64,000 nucleotides of DNA from Ophiocordyceps camponoti-saundersi (nom. inval.) (taxonomy: Eukaryota > Ascomycota > Sordariomycetes > Hypocreales > Ophiocordycipitaceae), in assembly GCA_003339415.1 (NCBI GenBank), contig PDHQ01000171.1:1-64000 (forward strand), read 5' to 3'. Position 1 is the stretch's first letter, and each line of letters starts with the position of its first letter. A program made the position numbers and the translations under genes. Positions 1 through 12,249 of this stretch are shown in pieces. The notes beneath the pieces were generated by a model. The model was not told where the DNA came from and made no database searches. It worked only from the letters and a program-made list of their open reading frames with translations.

Positions 1-1840
1 CTGCTCTTCTTATTCCTTAGGGGATAAACTTATTAACTGCTCTTCTTATCCCCTAAGGGATAAACTTATTAACTGCTCTTCTTATCCCCTAGGGGATAAA
101 CCCGTTAACTGCTCTTCTTATCCCCTAGGGGATAAACCCGTTAACTGCTCTTCTTATCCCCTAGGGGATAAACCTGTTAACTGCTCTTCTTATCCCCTAG
201 GGGATAAACTTATTAACTGCTCTTCTTATTCCCTTAGGCTCTTCTTATCCCCTAGGGGATAAACCCGTTAACTGCTCTTCTTATCCCCTAAGGGATAAAC
301 CCGTTAACTGCTCTTCTTATCCCCTAAGGGATAAACTTGTTAACTGCTCTTCTTATCCCCTAGGGGATAAACCTATTAACTGCTCTTCTTATCCCCTAGG
401 GGATAAACTTATTAACTGCTCTTCTTATCCCCTAAGGGATAAACCCGTTAACTGCTCTTCTTATCCCCTAGGGGATAAACTTATTAACTGCTTTTCTTAT
501 CCCCTAAGGGATAAACCTATTAACTGCTCTTCTTATCCCTTAAGGGATAAACTTGTTAACTGCTCTTCTTATTACCTAAAGGATAAACCCGTTAACTGCT
601 CTTCTTATCCCCTAAGGGACAAACTTATTAACTGCTCTTCTTATTCCCTTAAGCTCTTCTTATCCCCTAGGGGACAAACCTATTAACTGCTCTTCTTATC
701 CCTTAAGGGATAAACCCGTTAACTGCTCTTCTTATCCCTTAGTCTTGTCCCCTAAGGGATAAACCCGTTAACTGCTCTTCTTATCCCCTAAGGGATAAAC
801 CCGTTCACTGCTCTTCTTATCCCTTAAGGGATAAACTTATTAACTGCTCTTCTTATCCCCTAAGGGATAAACTTATTAACTGCTCTTCTTATCCCTTAGG
901 GGATAAACCCGTTAACTGCTCTTCTTATCCCCTAGGGGATAAACTTGTTAACTGCTTTTCTTATCCCTTAAGGGATAAACCCGTTAACTACTCTTCTTAT
1001 CCCCTAAGGGATAAACCCGTTAACTGCTCTTCTTATCCCCTAAGGGATAAACTTATTAACTACTCTTCTTATCCCCTAAAAGATAAACCCGTTAACTACT
1101 CTTCTTATCCCCTAGGGGATAAACCTGTTAACTGCTCTTCTTATCCCTTAAGGGATAAACCCGTTAACTGCTCTTCTTATCCCTTAGGGGATAAACCCGT
1201 TAACTGCTCTTCTTATCCCCTAAGGGATAAACCCGTTAACTGCTCTTCTTATCCCCTAAGGGATAAACCCGTTAACTACTTTTCTTATCCCCTAAGGGAT
1301 AAACCCGTTAACTGCTCTTCTTATCCCCTAAGGGATAAACCCGTTAACTGCTTTTCTTATCCCCTAAGGGATAAACCTATTAACTGCTCTTCTTATCTCT
1401 TAAAAGATAAACTTATTAACTGCCCTTCTTATCCCCTAAGGGATAAACCTATTAACTGCTCTTCTTATCCCTTAGGGGATAAACCTATTAACTACTCTTC
1501 TTATCCCCTAAGGGATAAACCCGTTAACTACTCTTCTTATCCCCTAGGGGATAAACTTATTAACTGCTCTTCTTATCCCTTAGGGGATAAACCTATTAAC
1601 TACTCTTCTTATCCCTTAAAGGATAAACCTATTAACTACTCTTCTTATCCCTTAAAGGATAAACCTATTAACTATTCTTCTTATCCCTTAAGGGATAAAC
1701 CTATTAACTGCTCTTCTTATCCCTTAAAGGATAAACTTATTAACTATTTTTCTTATCCTTTAAAGGATAAACTTATTAATTACTCTTCTTATCCCTTAAG
1801 GGATAAACTTATTAACTACTCTCCTTATCCCTTAGGGGAT
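1..1840. repeat. 36-bp minisatellite array, about 50 units
   Basis: Head-to-tail units of 36 bp run from the first base of the window, so the array probably continues to the left. Each unit has three parts: CTGCTCTTC, an 18-bp perfect palindrome (TTATCCCCTAGGGGATAA, or variants with CCCTAAGGG), and ACCCGTTAA, which completes a GTTAAC palindrome at the junction. Unit differences are almost only transitions (CCCGTT to CCTATT or CTTATT; CTGCTC to CTACTC). Short partial units occur near 230, 648 and 740. No unique spacers separate the units, so this is not a CRISPR array. No coding capacity is evident. Confidence 0.95.
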
Positions 1841-4800
1841 AAATACTTATTATCTCGGGTATATCGTCGTCGTCCTATACGGTATAGTTAATCTCCTTAT
1901 CCTTTTATATTTATATCGACGAAATATAGGACTTAACTCCTGCTCCTTAGACTAAGATATAGATAAAACGCGTCTCTTTAGTCTGCCCGAAGCGCTATAC
2001 GCGATAGTTAGCTTATTTCTCTTTAATTATCTTTTACGGGATTAACCCGTTAACTACTTTTCTTATCTCCTAAAAGATAAACTTATTAATTACTTTTCTT
2101 ATCCCTTAAGGGATAAACTTATTAATTACTTTTTTTATCCCTTAAGGGATAAACTTATTAATTACTCTTCTTATCCCTTAAAGGATAAACTTATTAACTA
2201 CTCTCCTTATCCCTTAGGGGATAAATACCTATTATCTCGGGTATATCGTTATTATCTTATATAGTATAGTTAATCTCCTTATCTTTTCGTACTTATATTA
2301 ATAAAATATAGAACTTAACTCCCGCTTCTCGGACTAAGATATAGATAAGACGTATCTTTTTAGTTTACCTAAAGCGCTATACGCGATAGTTAGCTTACTT
2401 CTCTCTAATTATCTTCTATAAAACTAACTTATTAACTATTTTTCTTATCTCCTAAGGGATAAACTTATTAACTACTCTTTTTATTCCCTAAGGGATAAAC
2501 CTATTAACTACTCTCCTTATCCCTTAAAGGATAAATACTTATTATCTCGGGTATATTATTATTATTTTATATAATATAGTTAATCTCCTTATCTTTTTGT
2601 ACTTATATTAACGAAATATAGGACTTAACTCCCGCTCCTTAGACTAAGATATAGATAAGATATATCTTTTTAGTTTACCTAAAGCGCTATACGCGATAGT
2701 TAGCTTATTTCTTTCTAGTTATTTTTTATAAGACTAACTTATTAACTATCTTTCTTATCCCCTAAAAGATAAACTTATTAACTGCTTTTCTTATCCCTTA
2801 AGAGATAAACTTATTAATTACTTTTCTTATCCTTTAAAGGATAAACTTATTAACTACTCTTTTTATCCCTTAAGGGATAAACTTATTAACTACTCTCTTT
2901 AGGATAAATACCTATTATTTCGGGTATATTATTATCGTCCTATATAATATAGTTAATCTCCTTATCTTTTTATACCTATATTAATAAAATATAGGACTTA
3001 ACTCCTACTCCTTAAACTAAGATATAGATAAAACGTATCTTTTTAGTCTGCCCGAAGCGTTATACGCGATAGTTAGCTTACTTCTCTCTAGTTATCTTTT
3101 ATAGGACTAACTTATTAACTACCTTTCTTATCCTCTAAAAGATAAACCTATTAACTACTTTTCTTATCCCTTAAAAGATAAACCCGTTAACTACTCTCCT
3201 TATCCTTTAGGGGATAAATACTTATCGTTTTAAGTATATCGTTATTATCTTATATAGTATAGTTAATCTCCTTATCCTTTTATACCTATATTAACGAAAT
3301 ATAGGACTTAACTTCCGCTCCTTAAACTAAGATATAAATAAGATATATCTTTTTAGTCTGCCTAAAGCGCTATATACGATAATTAGCTTACTTCTCTCTA
3401 ATTATTTTCTATAAGATTAACTTATTAATTACTTTTCTTATCCCCTAAAAGATAAACTTATTAACTACTCTTCTTATCCCTTAAGGGATAAACTTATTAA
3501 CTACTCTCCTTATCCTTTAGGAGATAAATACTTATTATCTTAGGTATATTATTATTATCTTATATAGTATAGTTAATCTCCTTATCCTTTCGTACTTACG
3601 TTAACGAAATATAAGACTTAACTCCCGCTCCTTAAACTAAGATATAGATAAGACGCGTCTTTTTAGTCTACCCGAAGCGCTATACGCGATAATTAGCTTA
3701 CTTCTCTTTAGTTATCTTTTACGGGACTAACCCGTTAATTACCTTTCTTATCTTTTAAGAGATAAACTTATTAGCTACTCTTTTTATCCTCTAAGGGATA
3801 AACTTATTAACTACTCTTTTTATCTTTTAGGGGATAAACTTATTAATTACTCTTCTTATCCCCTAAAAGATAAACTTATTAACTACTCTCCTTATCCTTT
3901 AGGGGATAAATACTTATTATCTTAGGTATATCGTTATTATCTTATATAATATAGTTAATCTCCTTATCTTTTTATACTTATATTAATAAAATATAGGACT
4001 TAACTTCCGCTTCTTAGACTAAGATACGGATAAGATATATCTTTTTAGTCTGCCCGAAGTACTATACGCGATAGTTAGCTTATTTCTTTTTAATTATCTT
4101 TTATAAAACTAACTTATTAACTACTCTTCTTATCCCTTAAAAGATAAACTTATTAATTACTCTTTTTATCCTTTAGGGGATAAATACCTATTATTTTAAG
4201 TATATCGTTATTATCCTATATAGTATAATTAATCTCCTTATCTTTTTATACTTACGTTAATAAAATATAGGACTTAACTCCCGCTTTTTAGATTAAGATA
4301 TAAATAAAACGCGTCTCTTTAATTTACTTAAAGCGCTATATATAATAGTTAGCTTACTTCTCTCTAATTATCTTCTATAAAACTAACCCGTTAACTACTT
4401 TTTTTATCCCCTAAGGGATAAACTTATTAACTACTCTTTTTATCTTTTAAGAGATAAATACTTATTATCTTAGGTATATCGTCGTTATCTTATATAGTAT
4501 AGTTAATCTCCTTATTTTTTTATACTTATATTAACGAAATATAAGACTTAACTCCCGCTCCTCGGACTAAGATACGGATAAAATACGTCTTTTTAGTCTG
4601 CCCGAAGCGCTATACGCGATAGTTAGCTTACTTCTCTCTAGTTATCTTCTATAGGACTAACTTATTAATTACTTTTCTTATCCTCTAAAAGATAAACTTA
4701 TTAATTACTTTTCTTATCTTTTAGGGGATAAACTTATTAACTTCTTTTTTTATTTTTTAGGGGATAAACTTATTAATTATTTTTCTTATCCCTTAAGGGA

Positions 4801-5660
4801 TAAACTTATTAACTACTCTTCTTATCCCTTAAAAGATAAACTTATTAACTGCTCTCCTTATCCCTTAAGGGATAAATACCTATCGTTTTAGGTATATCGT
4901 TATTATCCTATATAGTATAGTTAATCTCCTTATCCTTTTATACTTATATTAACGAAATATAAGACTTAACTCCCGCTCCTTAGACTAAGATATAGATAAA
5001 ATATATCTCTTTAGTCTGCTTAAAGCGCTATACGTAATAATTAGCTTACTTCTCTCTAATTATCTTCTACGAGACTAACTTATTAATTACCTTTCTTATC
5101 CCCTAAGAGATAAACCTATTAATTACTTTTCTTATTTTTTAGGGGATAAACTTATTAACTACTCTTTTTATCCCTTAAAGGATAAACTTATTAATTACTT
5201 TTCTTATCTTTTAGGGGATAAACTTATTAATTATTTTTCTTATCTCTTAAGGGATAAACCTATTAACTGCTCTCCTTATCTTTTAGGGGATAAATACTTA
5301 TCGTCTCGGGTATATTATTATTATCTTATATAATATAGTTAATTTCCTTATCTTTTCGCACTTATATCGACGAAATATAGGACTTAACTTCCGCTTCTTA
5401 GACTAAGATATAGATAAGACGCGTCTCTTTTATCTACCCGAAGCGCTATACGCTACCCTTCTTATCCCTAAAAAATAAACCCGTTAACTCCTTTTCTTAT
5501 CTTTTAGGGGATAAATACTTATCGTCTCCGGTATATAGTTATTATCCTATATAGTATAGTTAATCTCCTTATCTTTTCGTACCTATATTAACGAAATATA
5601 AGACTTAACTTCCGCTCCTTAAACTAAGATATAAACAAAACGTATCTTTTTAATTTACCT
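1838..5660. repeat. Higher-order array: about 200-bp spacer alternating with 36-bp units, about 12 copies
   Basis: A unique spacer starts with GGATAAATACTTATTATCTC, contains CGAAATATAGGACTTAACTC and GCGCTATACGCGATAGTTAG, and ends about 200 bp later at the next minisatellite unit. It recurs near 1840, 2219, 2527, 2903, 3205, 3515, 3903, 4179, 4453, 4871, 5289 and 5508. Between copies lie one to six decayed 36-bp units. Copies differ mainly by C/T and G/A transitions. The last two spacers are shortened. The pattern implies that spacer plus minisatellite was amplified together as a composite unit and later mutated by RIP. No coding signal is seen. Confidence 0.9.
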
Positions 5661-5669
5661 AAAGCGCTA

Positions 5670-5830
5670 TATATTTCTCTTTTATCTATCTGAAATATTA
5701 TACGCGTCTCTTTTATCTATCCGAAACGCTATACGCGTCTCTTTTATCTGCCCGAAATACTATACGTATCTTTTTTATTTTTCTAAAACGCTGCACGCGT
5801 CTCTTTCCTCTACTTAAAATACTATACGCT
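5670..5830. repeat. 31-bp tandem repeat, about 5 units
   Basis: The unit begins ACGCGTCTCTTTTATCTATC and ends CGAAACGCTAT. Exact unit starts are visible at 5702, 5733 and 5764, giving a 31-bp period. It appears to be an expansion of the 3' part of the neighbouring spacer, which also contains ACGCGTCTC and CGAAGCGCTAT. Confidence 0.8.
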
Positions 5831-7030
5831 ATAGCTACGATATTTTACTTACTTCTCCTTCGTTATTTTCTACTATAAGTTTATAATAATAATATAATTC
5901 GCTAACGTAAGGTTTAGATTTTCTCCGCTAGTTCTTATCGTAGAGACCTATTATAAAAGGTATAATAAGTATAATAATAGATAATATATTTTTTAGAGAT
6001 AGCCCTATATAAGTAAGTAAGTAAGCTAGGATATATATCTTATATATACGTTACGTATTTATAGTTACGTAGCTTACGGCTATACTTACGATTTACTAAC
6101 TAATTAGCTATTAGGGATATCTAAATATTTTTTTCTTTTATATATATATATACTAATTCCTCCTTAATTTCGTCTTTAGTAAAGTTACTAATCGCTTTAT
6201 TCGTTAAAGTTTATATTATTACGCGTAAATAATAGTAAAAAGATATATTTGCTTTTTATAATATATATCCTAATACCTAAGGGATTAAGTTAATAAATTC
6301 GGTAAATATTATTTATAAGATATTCGCCTTTAATAAGTAAGCTAGTTACTTAGCTATTTACGGTATAACCTTAGGATAACCCTAGTAGAAGTTATAACCC
6401 CGCTTAATCTTTTCTTTAGCTAGAGTTATACTTACCTAAGCTCTAATTAGGTAAGATAGGGGAAATATATAAGTAAGTTTATTATAAAGGGACTTAGCAC
6501 CTATCTTAGGGCCGTTTATAAGTAGTAACTATAAGCTACCTTTTACTAAGGTTATAATCTAAGACGGATTCTAATAAAATCGGAATATTACGTTAAATAA
6601 AAAATAAACTAAGTAATTAATTTATATATCTAAAAGTTAGAATATAAGTAAGTATATTATATATATATTTATATAAACTATAAATATAGAGAGCTTAACC
6701 TCCGACTCTTAGGCTCGGAGGCCTTCCTTATATATATAATATATATATATATATAAAAATAGCGGTTTTTAAAGAAAGGCTCTTAAGAATAAAAATACTA
6801 GCTTCTAAGCTAGCGATATACTAAGTAGGAGTATTTTATTATTACTAAGGAATCTAAACGAATATATATATCTTTATATTAGAGTTTTCCTTTTATATTT
6901 AATAACCCCCTTAATTATATCTTACTTACTTATAGTTATATAAATTAAAGTTAGTTCTTCCTTTCTAACACTACTCTTATAATTATAGGGCTAGGGACTA
7001 ACTAAAACGGTAATAAAGTATTCTTATAAA
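5831..7030. other. AT-rich decayed DNA without recognisable genes
   Basis: The sequence is dominated by TA steps, with runs such as the TATATATA tracts near 6660 and 6735, and almost no CA or TG. No frame on either strand gives a coherent protein when TAA/TAG are read as former glutamine. I see nothing further in it. Confidence 0.6.
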
Positions 7031-7260
7031 AATAACTTATTATAAGGTTAATAATAGTATTAATAAAGGTATTAAAATTCCTAATACTTATAACTATAAT
7101 AATAATTCTGCTAGGTTTATTTTATAAAGCTATGCCCTAAGAAGTAAAGTTAGTAGCGCTAACTAACTAAGAGGAAGGTTTATAAGGTAGGCCCTTATAA
7201 TATAACTTAAGATCTTCGCTATAATATTTGCTAATATACGTACCGTAACTACTTAAAACT
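7030..7260. repeat. Dispersed repeat R1, copy 1
   Basis: It shares a core with 7770-7960 and 33,270-33,480. The shared landmarks are ATTAATAAAGGT, a TAATA-rich stretch, CTGCTAGGTTTAT, and AGTAGCGCTAACTAACTAAG, followed by an AGGTAGG-like segment. The function is unknown. It may be part of a larger transposon. Confidence 0.7.
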
Positions 7261-7769
7261 TAGATAATATTTACGTATAATAGGAACTAAGAAAGTATAG
7301 TTATCCCCTATTTAAAACTAGCGTAACTTCGGATAGATAACTTATAATAAATAAGCTCTCTAATATAATAAATCGGGCCTATAAGCTAGCCGACCTTATT
7401 AAGTAAGAGGTCTTCCCCTAAGCTTTATAGTTTTTCCTCTTTAATAAATAGTTTATATATATATATATACTTAAATACTTATATAAGCTACTAATATAAT
7501 ATAGTATATCTTATATATATTACTTATAAGATTAATTATATATATTAGCCCGCTTTTCTTATACTTAGCAGTTTATTTCTCTTTTAGTCTAAGCTTCTAA
7601 GGTACTAACTACTAATTAATAAACTTCTCTCCGGGCATTCCTTAAGCTAGTTAAGTAAAAATTATAGTTATAGCGGCCGTTATTTTTATACTCAGCATTA
7701 GAGGAAATCTAAGATACTTAGCGCTTAGTACTAAAAAAGCTATTCCTATATCTTATATAGCGAAAAGTA

Positions 7770-7960
7770 GCCTCGATAAATATAATAATATTCCTAATAT
7801 AATAACTATAATTTTGCTAAGTTTATATAGCAAAGCTAAGGCCTTAGGAAGTAAGGCTAGTAGCGCTAACTAACTAAGAGGGAGGCCTATAAGGTAGGCT
7901 ATATAATACTAAATATTTCCGCGCTATAATAACGCTTTTACTATCCTTCCCTATTTCCCC
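7770..7960. repeat. Dispersed repeat R1, copy 2
   Basis: It is a second direct copy, about 700 bp from the first. It carries AGTAGCGCTAACTAACTAAG followed by GGAGGCCTATAAGGTAGG. Differences from copy 1 are mostly transitions. Confidence 0.7.
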
Positions 7961-7984
7961 GAATAGCTTATTAGCAGTTACCTT

Positions 7985-9750
7985 AAAGTAAATAAAATCT
8001 AGCGTTTTTACTATAATTATACTATTAACTACCTTATTATATTTTTTAACGCTACTAGTTATAGGCCCGAACTATTAGTTATTCTTACCTTTATTAATAT
8101 ATCTTCTTAAAAGTTTTACTATAGTTCGATATAGGGTAGCCGATAAACTAAATATACGGGAATAGCTTTAAGGATAATTTATTAGTATATCTCGTTTCTC
8201 TTAGCGTAATTAGCTAATTAGATAATAAACCTAAAGCTAAGTTTGCTAATAATCTCTTAGTTAATACCTATTATATTTACTCCGTAGTAAGTAATATTCT
8301 TTCTTAGCTATTAGAAAGATATCGATTAGTTACTATTATCCTTAGCTAAGAAGTATTTTACTTACTTAAACTTAATATTATTAAGGAATCTTATAATACC
8401 TTATAGCCTCGTGCTACCCTTATAGCCTTATCCTAATATATATATAGCTTACCTAAGTTATAAGAACCCTTTATATAAAATCCTTCTTATCTTATAACTC
8501 CCTACTTTACTTTTTATATTCCTTATTTATTACTTTATATATTCGAATAAGTATTTAGTTTTTAGATATCTACCCTCTTCGTACGTCGCGTATAAGAGGG
8601 TATCGCGATAATAAGTATACTCCTTTTTAGGATCCCTCGATATTAGTATTAGATAGCCTATCTAATAAATATATCTTTAATCTTATTAATATAATCGCGC
8701 TTACTAAAGCGCTATTATTATAGAAAGTAACGAATAAGTATAATAATTTTATACTTATAATAATAAAGAAGCTAACTTAGCTGCCGAGCTATAAGGATAA
8801 AGAAGAAAAGGCCTCTTAATTTCGCGGAAGTAACGGGCACTCCTGCCTATATATATATATAGCCCTCGCAAAGAAGACTATCTTAAGGAAATATATAGGA
8901 CTATCCGGTCCGTATAGGCCTATAGGGACCTGCTAGGTTATATAGGCCGGTTAGGACTATAGGGTTTAGAAAAGTTATTTAATCTTACTTACCTAATTTA
9001 ATAGATTTAATTAATTAATATTTACTTAGCTAGAGGGGGCTAAAGGACCTAGGAAGGGTTAGATTTATACTTATAAGAAGGGGTTAATTTCCTACCCTTA
9101 GTAAGAAGACCTAAGGTAGCCGTAAGCCCTTCTATATAAAGTTAGTCGCTATAAGCGTATTTGGACCTAGCAAGGTAAGGCTACCTGCTATAAATTCCTT
9201 CCTCCCTTAGCCCCTTTAATTTTATATCTTTTAAATTTCTAGGAATTATACGGAATTACCCCTTTATCCCTTTTTCCCTTTTTCTTCTTCTTTTTCCTTT
9301 CTTCGGGAGTGTTCTTTTAACCCCGCTAAACTAGCTTAGTTACGTAAGTGCCTGCTAGGTTTATCTTTAATAGTAGGCTTTATCTATAATTACTTTTTAG
9401 CCTAATTACTTTTATAGTAAGAGAAATCTTAAATTATTCTATAGCTCCTTCTTAAAGGATCTATAATTATACTAGGAAGCTTATTTATAAACTTATTACT
9501 TAGATAGCTCTAAAGTAACTCCTTAAATCTTATAATATTATTATAAGTTCTTATTATTAGATTCTATCTATAAAATATCTTTATAAAATATACTATAACT
9601 TAATTTTCTACTATAAGCTATTAGGTATATAATCTTACTTATTATAGTATTTAACCTTATAGGAAATTTACTTAAGTAATATTTCTATATCTTTAAAATC
9701 TAGCTAAATACTACGCTAGTATTTAATACTAATACTAAGGTTATAGAAAC
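7985..9750. repeat. Dispersed repeat R2, left copy
   Basis: Two segments of this stretch recur at 21,720-22,500. The first is about 8090-8385, with landmarks AGTATATCTCGT, GATAATAAACCTAAA and CTTAGCTATTAGAAAGA. The second is about 9390-9740, with landmarks AGAGAAATCTTAAATTATYC and AAACTTATTACYTAGATAGC. The right copy lacks about 1 kb that lies between these segments here (about 8390-9330). Both copies run directly into the 36-bp minisatellite. I see no coherent coding frame. Confidence 0.75.
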
Positions 9751-9754
9751 CTAT

Positions 9755-10140
9755 TAACTACTCCTTTTATAAATTATAAGATAAGCTAGGTAACTACCTT
9801 TCTTCTCCCTTAAGGTTAAACTTACTAACTACTTTTCTTTCTCCTAAGTATAAACTTATTCTCGTTTATTATTTTTCTTATCCTTAAAAGGATAAACTTA
9901 TTTACTTTATTCTTATTCCCTAAAAAATAAACCTTTTTACTTATAAACCCGTTTACTCCTCTTCCTATCCTTTATCGGATAAACCTATTTACTTATAAAC
10001 TTACTTACTTTTTTTCTTATTCCTTAAGCTATAAACTTATTTATTACTATTCTTATTCCTTAAAAGATAAACTCCCTAACTACTCTTATCCTCTCCGGGA
10101 TAAACCCGTTTACTATACTCCTTATCCCTTAAGGGTTAGG
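9755..10140. repeat. Decayed 36-bp minisatellite, second locus
   Basis: It contains degenerate units of the same type as at 1-1840: AACCTATTAACTACTCC, TAAACTTATT and TTATCCCTTAAGGG. Spacing is irregular and the palindromes are partly eroded. It follows repeat R2 directly and is followed by a C10 run at 10,163-10,172. Confidence 0.75.
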
Positions 10141-10405
10141 TTAAAAGCGATACTTATATAAACCCCCCCCCCTAACTCTCTATCCTTATAGTAAAAGTAA
10201 AATTAGCCCTTAGCTTTTCGGGCTATTTTATTATTAGCCTCCGCTTTAGCTTTTATTTTAAGCCTCGACTTTACTACTATAATCGCCTCCTTTTAAAAGG
10301 AATAAACCTCTCTATTTAAATTAGATTTTCTATTAACTAATAAAATATCTTAAGGTAAATATCTTAGCGAGATTAGAGCTAATAAACTAGTTATTAATAT
10401 AGTAC

Positions 10406-11023
10406 TTTAGCGGGGGAAGAAGGATACCCTAAGTAAGCGTAGTAGATACTTAAGGGGCGTAATTTCTTATATAACTAAAGTCTTTAACTAATATAAGGGG
10501 GGATCTTTAGCTATAGGGGGAAGAGCCGTATAGTAATTCTCTATAAGGAAAATAATAAGGAGTTAGTTCTTTATATAAAGATAAAAGAAAGAAGTAACGT
10601 AAAGGTAGAAACTATTTAATTAAATACTAAAGACTTCGAAAAAGGTATTTAAATTAGTAATTTATAGTATAAAAGTATAAAATTTAAAATAAAGTTATAA
10701 TTTCGTTTAGTAAAGTTTTTACTATAAGTCCTTTCTAAGATTTAACTTATAATATATAACTTTTATTATAGCTCTAAAGATAAGGTTAAGGGCTAATTAC
10801 TTACTTAATTCGTCCTTTTTTAAGGGAAACTAATTTATACTATATACTTAATAATAGCCCCTATCTTAGCTTAACTACCCTTATATATTAACCCTTAGCA
10901 GCTTTTAGGAAAAGAAGAAAGGGTTTAGGAACTATTTAATTAAACTTTTTATAAGTTCCTAATAATTCCTTAGCTAAGGTAGGCGCTTATATTTCTTTTA
11001 ACGTCCCTATCTCCGCTGCTAAA
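10406..11023. mobile_element. Short TIR element R3, copy 1 (618 bp)
   Basis: It begins TTTAGCGGGGG and ends CCGCTGCTAAA, which are inverted relative to each other over TTTAGC. The interior shares GAAGAAGGATACCCTAAGTA, TCTTTAACTAATATAAGG and GAACTATTTAATTAAA with four other copies in the window. With ends taken as TTAGC/GCTAA, both flanks read ACT. There is no coding capacity, which fits a non-autonomous DNA transposon (MITE-like). The superfamily is not identified. Confidence 0.7.
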
Positions 11024-11029
11024 CTCCTC

Positions 11030-11880
11030 CCTAAGCGCGTGCCGTAATAATAAGTAATTAGCCCTTTTTCTTAGTAATAACTAACTTTTTTTTATAACTT
11101 AAATAAGGTATATATAAGCGCAATAAAATAAAAGCGGAAAGGACTCTTAGTAAAGGAAATAATAAAAGAAACTTTAGTTACTTCTCCTTAGGGTTTAACT
11201 TTTAGATTTATTAACTCTAGCGTTTACGCCGACCGCCCGCTAGTAGTATATCTCTCTTAGGTCCCTTCTCTTACTCCTATCGTTACTTAATTAAATAGTT
11301 ATCGATAGCCTTATCGATCTTAGCCTATATACTAAGGTATATAAGCTTTAGGGGCTATAAGCTAATAAAAGAACTAGTTTTCGGGATTATTAGGATTATC
11401 TTCGGTTTTTAAAGCTAGTCTCTAATAAGTGCGCGTCCGGTATATATTATAATAAATCCGGCTATATTAAGTATAATATACTTTCCTTATCGTATAAGTT
11501 CGTAACTCTTAGTTTAAGTTATATAATTCTTATAATGCTTAACCCTTTTAACTTTAAAGCTAAGCGGGTTTAGATTAATTAGTTCTTAGCTTATACTTAT
11601 AGCTATAAGTCCTTCGCTAAGCTAAATTATAGGGTTCTTACCTAAGGTAAAATAAGTAAAGCGTATTAATTTTAGCGTTCCTATATTTTTTTCCTCCCCT
11701 TTTCTTTTAAGGGCCGTCTTTTATAATATAGGGTTTTTAATTAAATAATCGCGCTTCGTTAACTTCTTTATCCTTATACTACGCCTCGGAGAGAAAGCTA
11801 GCTATATCGGGGCTAGGTTTAATCTTATAGGTATTTTCTTCCTTATAGTAAGTTTCTTAAGCTATAATATGCCCGTTAAT
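11030..11880. other. Decayed intergenic DNA
   Basis: Pyrimidine-rich and AT-rich sequence with almost no CA/TG. The minus strand is weakly open from the neighbouring relic, but no recognisable motif was seen. Confidence 0.4.
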
Positions 11881-12245
11881 TCCTAAGGGATTATTTTCTT
11901 TATCTTAGTTATTTCCTCTCTAGTTATAGCGTTATTAGGCGCCTTAGTCGCCTTATCTTCCTTCCTTATATTCTTTATAGCGCTTATCTTTTATCTAAGT
12001 CCTTTTAAAGTTAGGAGGTTTTTAAATCTAAGAGAAGATAAAAGGCTAGATATCGGAACTATTTAATTATTAGTTAGGCCTTTTATAGTCTTATCCTTAG
12101 GAAGGTCCTTATTATTTTCCTCCCTAACTTTTTCCTCGTTTAGAGCCTTATTATCCCTAGCCCCTTCGCCCTTATTAAAATTATTAATATTAATCCCTTA
12201 TAGTTCTTCCCGATCTCCCTAAGGCTATTTTCTAACTCTAGTAGC
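11880..12245 (-). pseudogene. Unidentified coding relic, charged protein fragment
   Basis: On the minus strand one frame gives a coherent, highly charged translation. It contains ARDNKALNEEKVREENNKDL and RFKNLLTLKGLR, broken only by TAA/TAG that fit RIP of glutamine codons. The composition (Glu, Lys and Asn rich, then a basic hydrophobic part) resembles a linker or coiled-coil region, but I recognise no domain. The fragment may extend in both directions. The other strand gives no comparable frame. It is preceded by R3 and followed by more decayed DNA. Assignment to a family is not possible by eye. Confidence 0.4.
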
Positions 12246-12249
12246 GCTT

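Noticed and set aside
1..1840. CRISPR-like array
   Set aside because: Units follow each other without unique spacers, contain clustered transitions typical of RIP, and the sequence is fungal in character.
1..1840. Telomere repeat (CCCTAA/TTAGGG)
   Set aside because: CCCTAA appears only inside the 36-bp palindromic unit (CCCTAAGGG), never in tandem hexamers.
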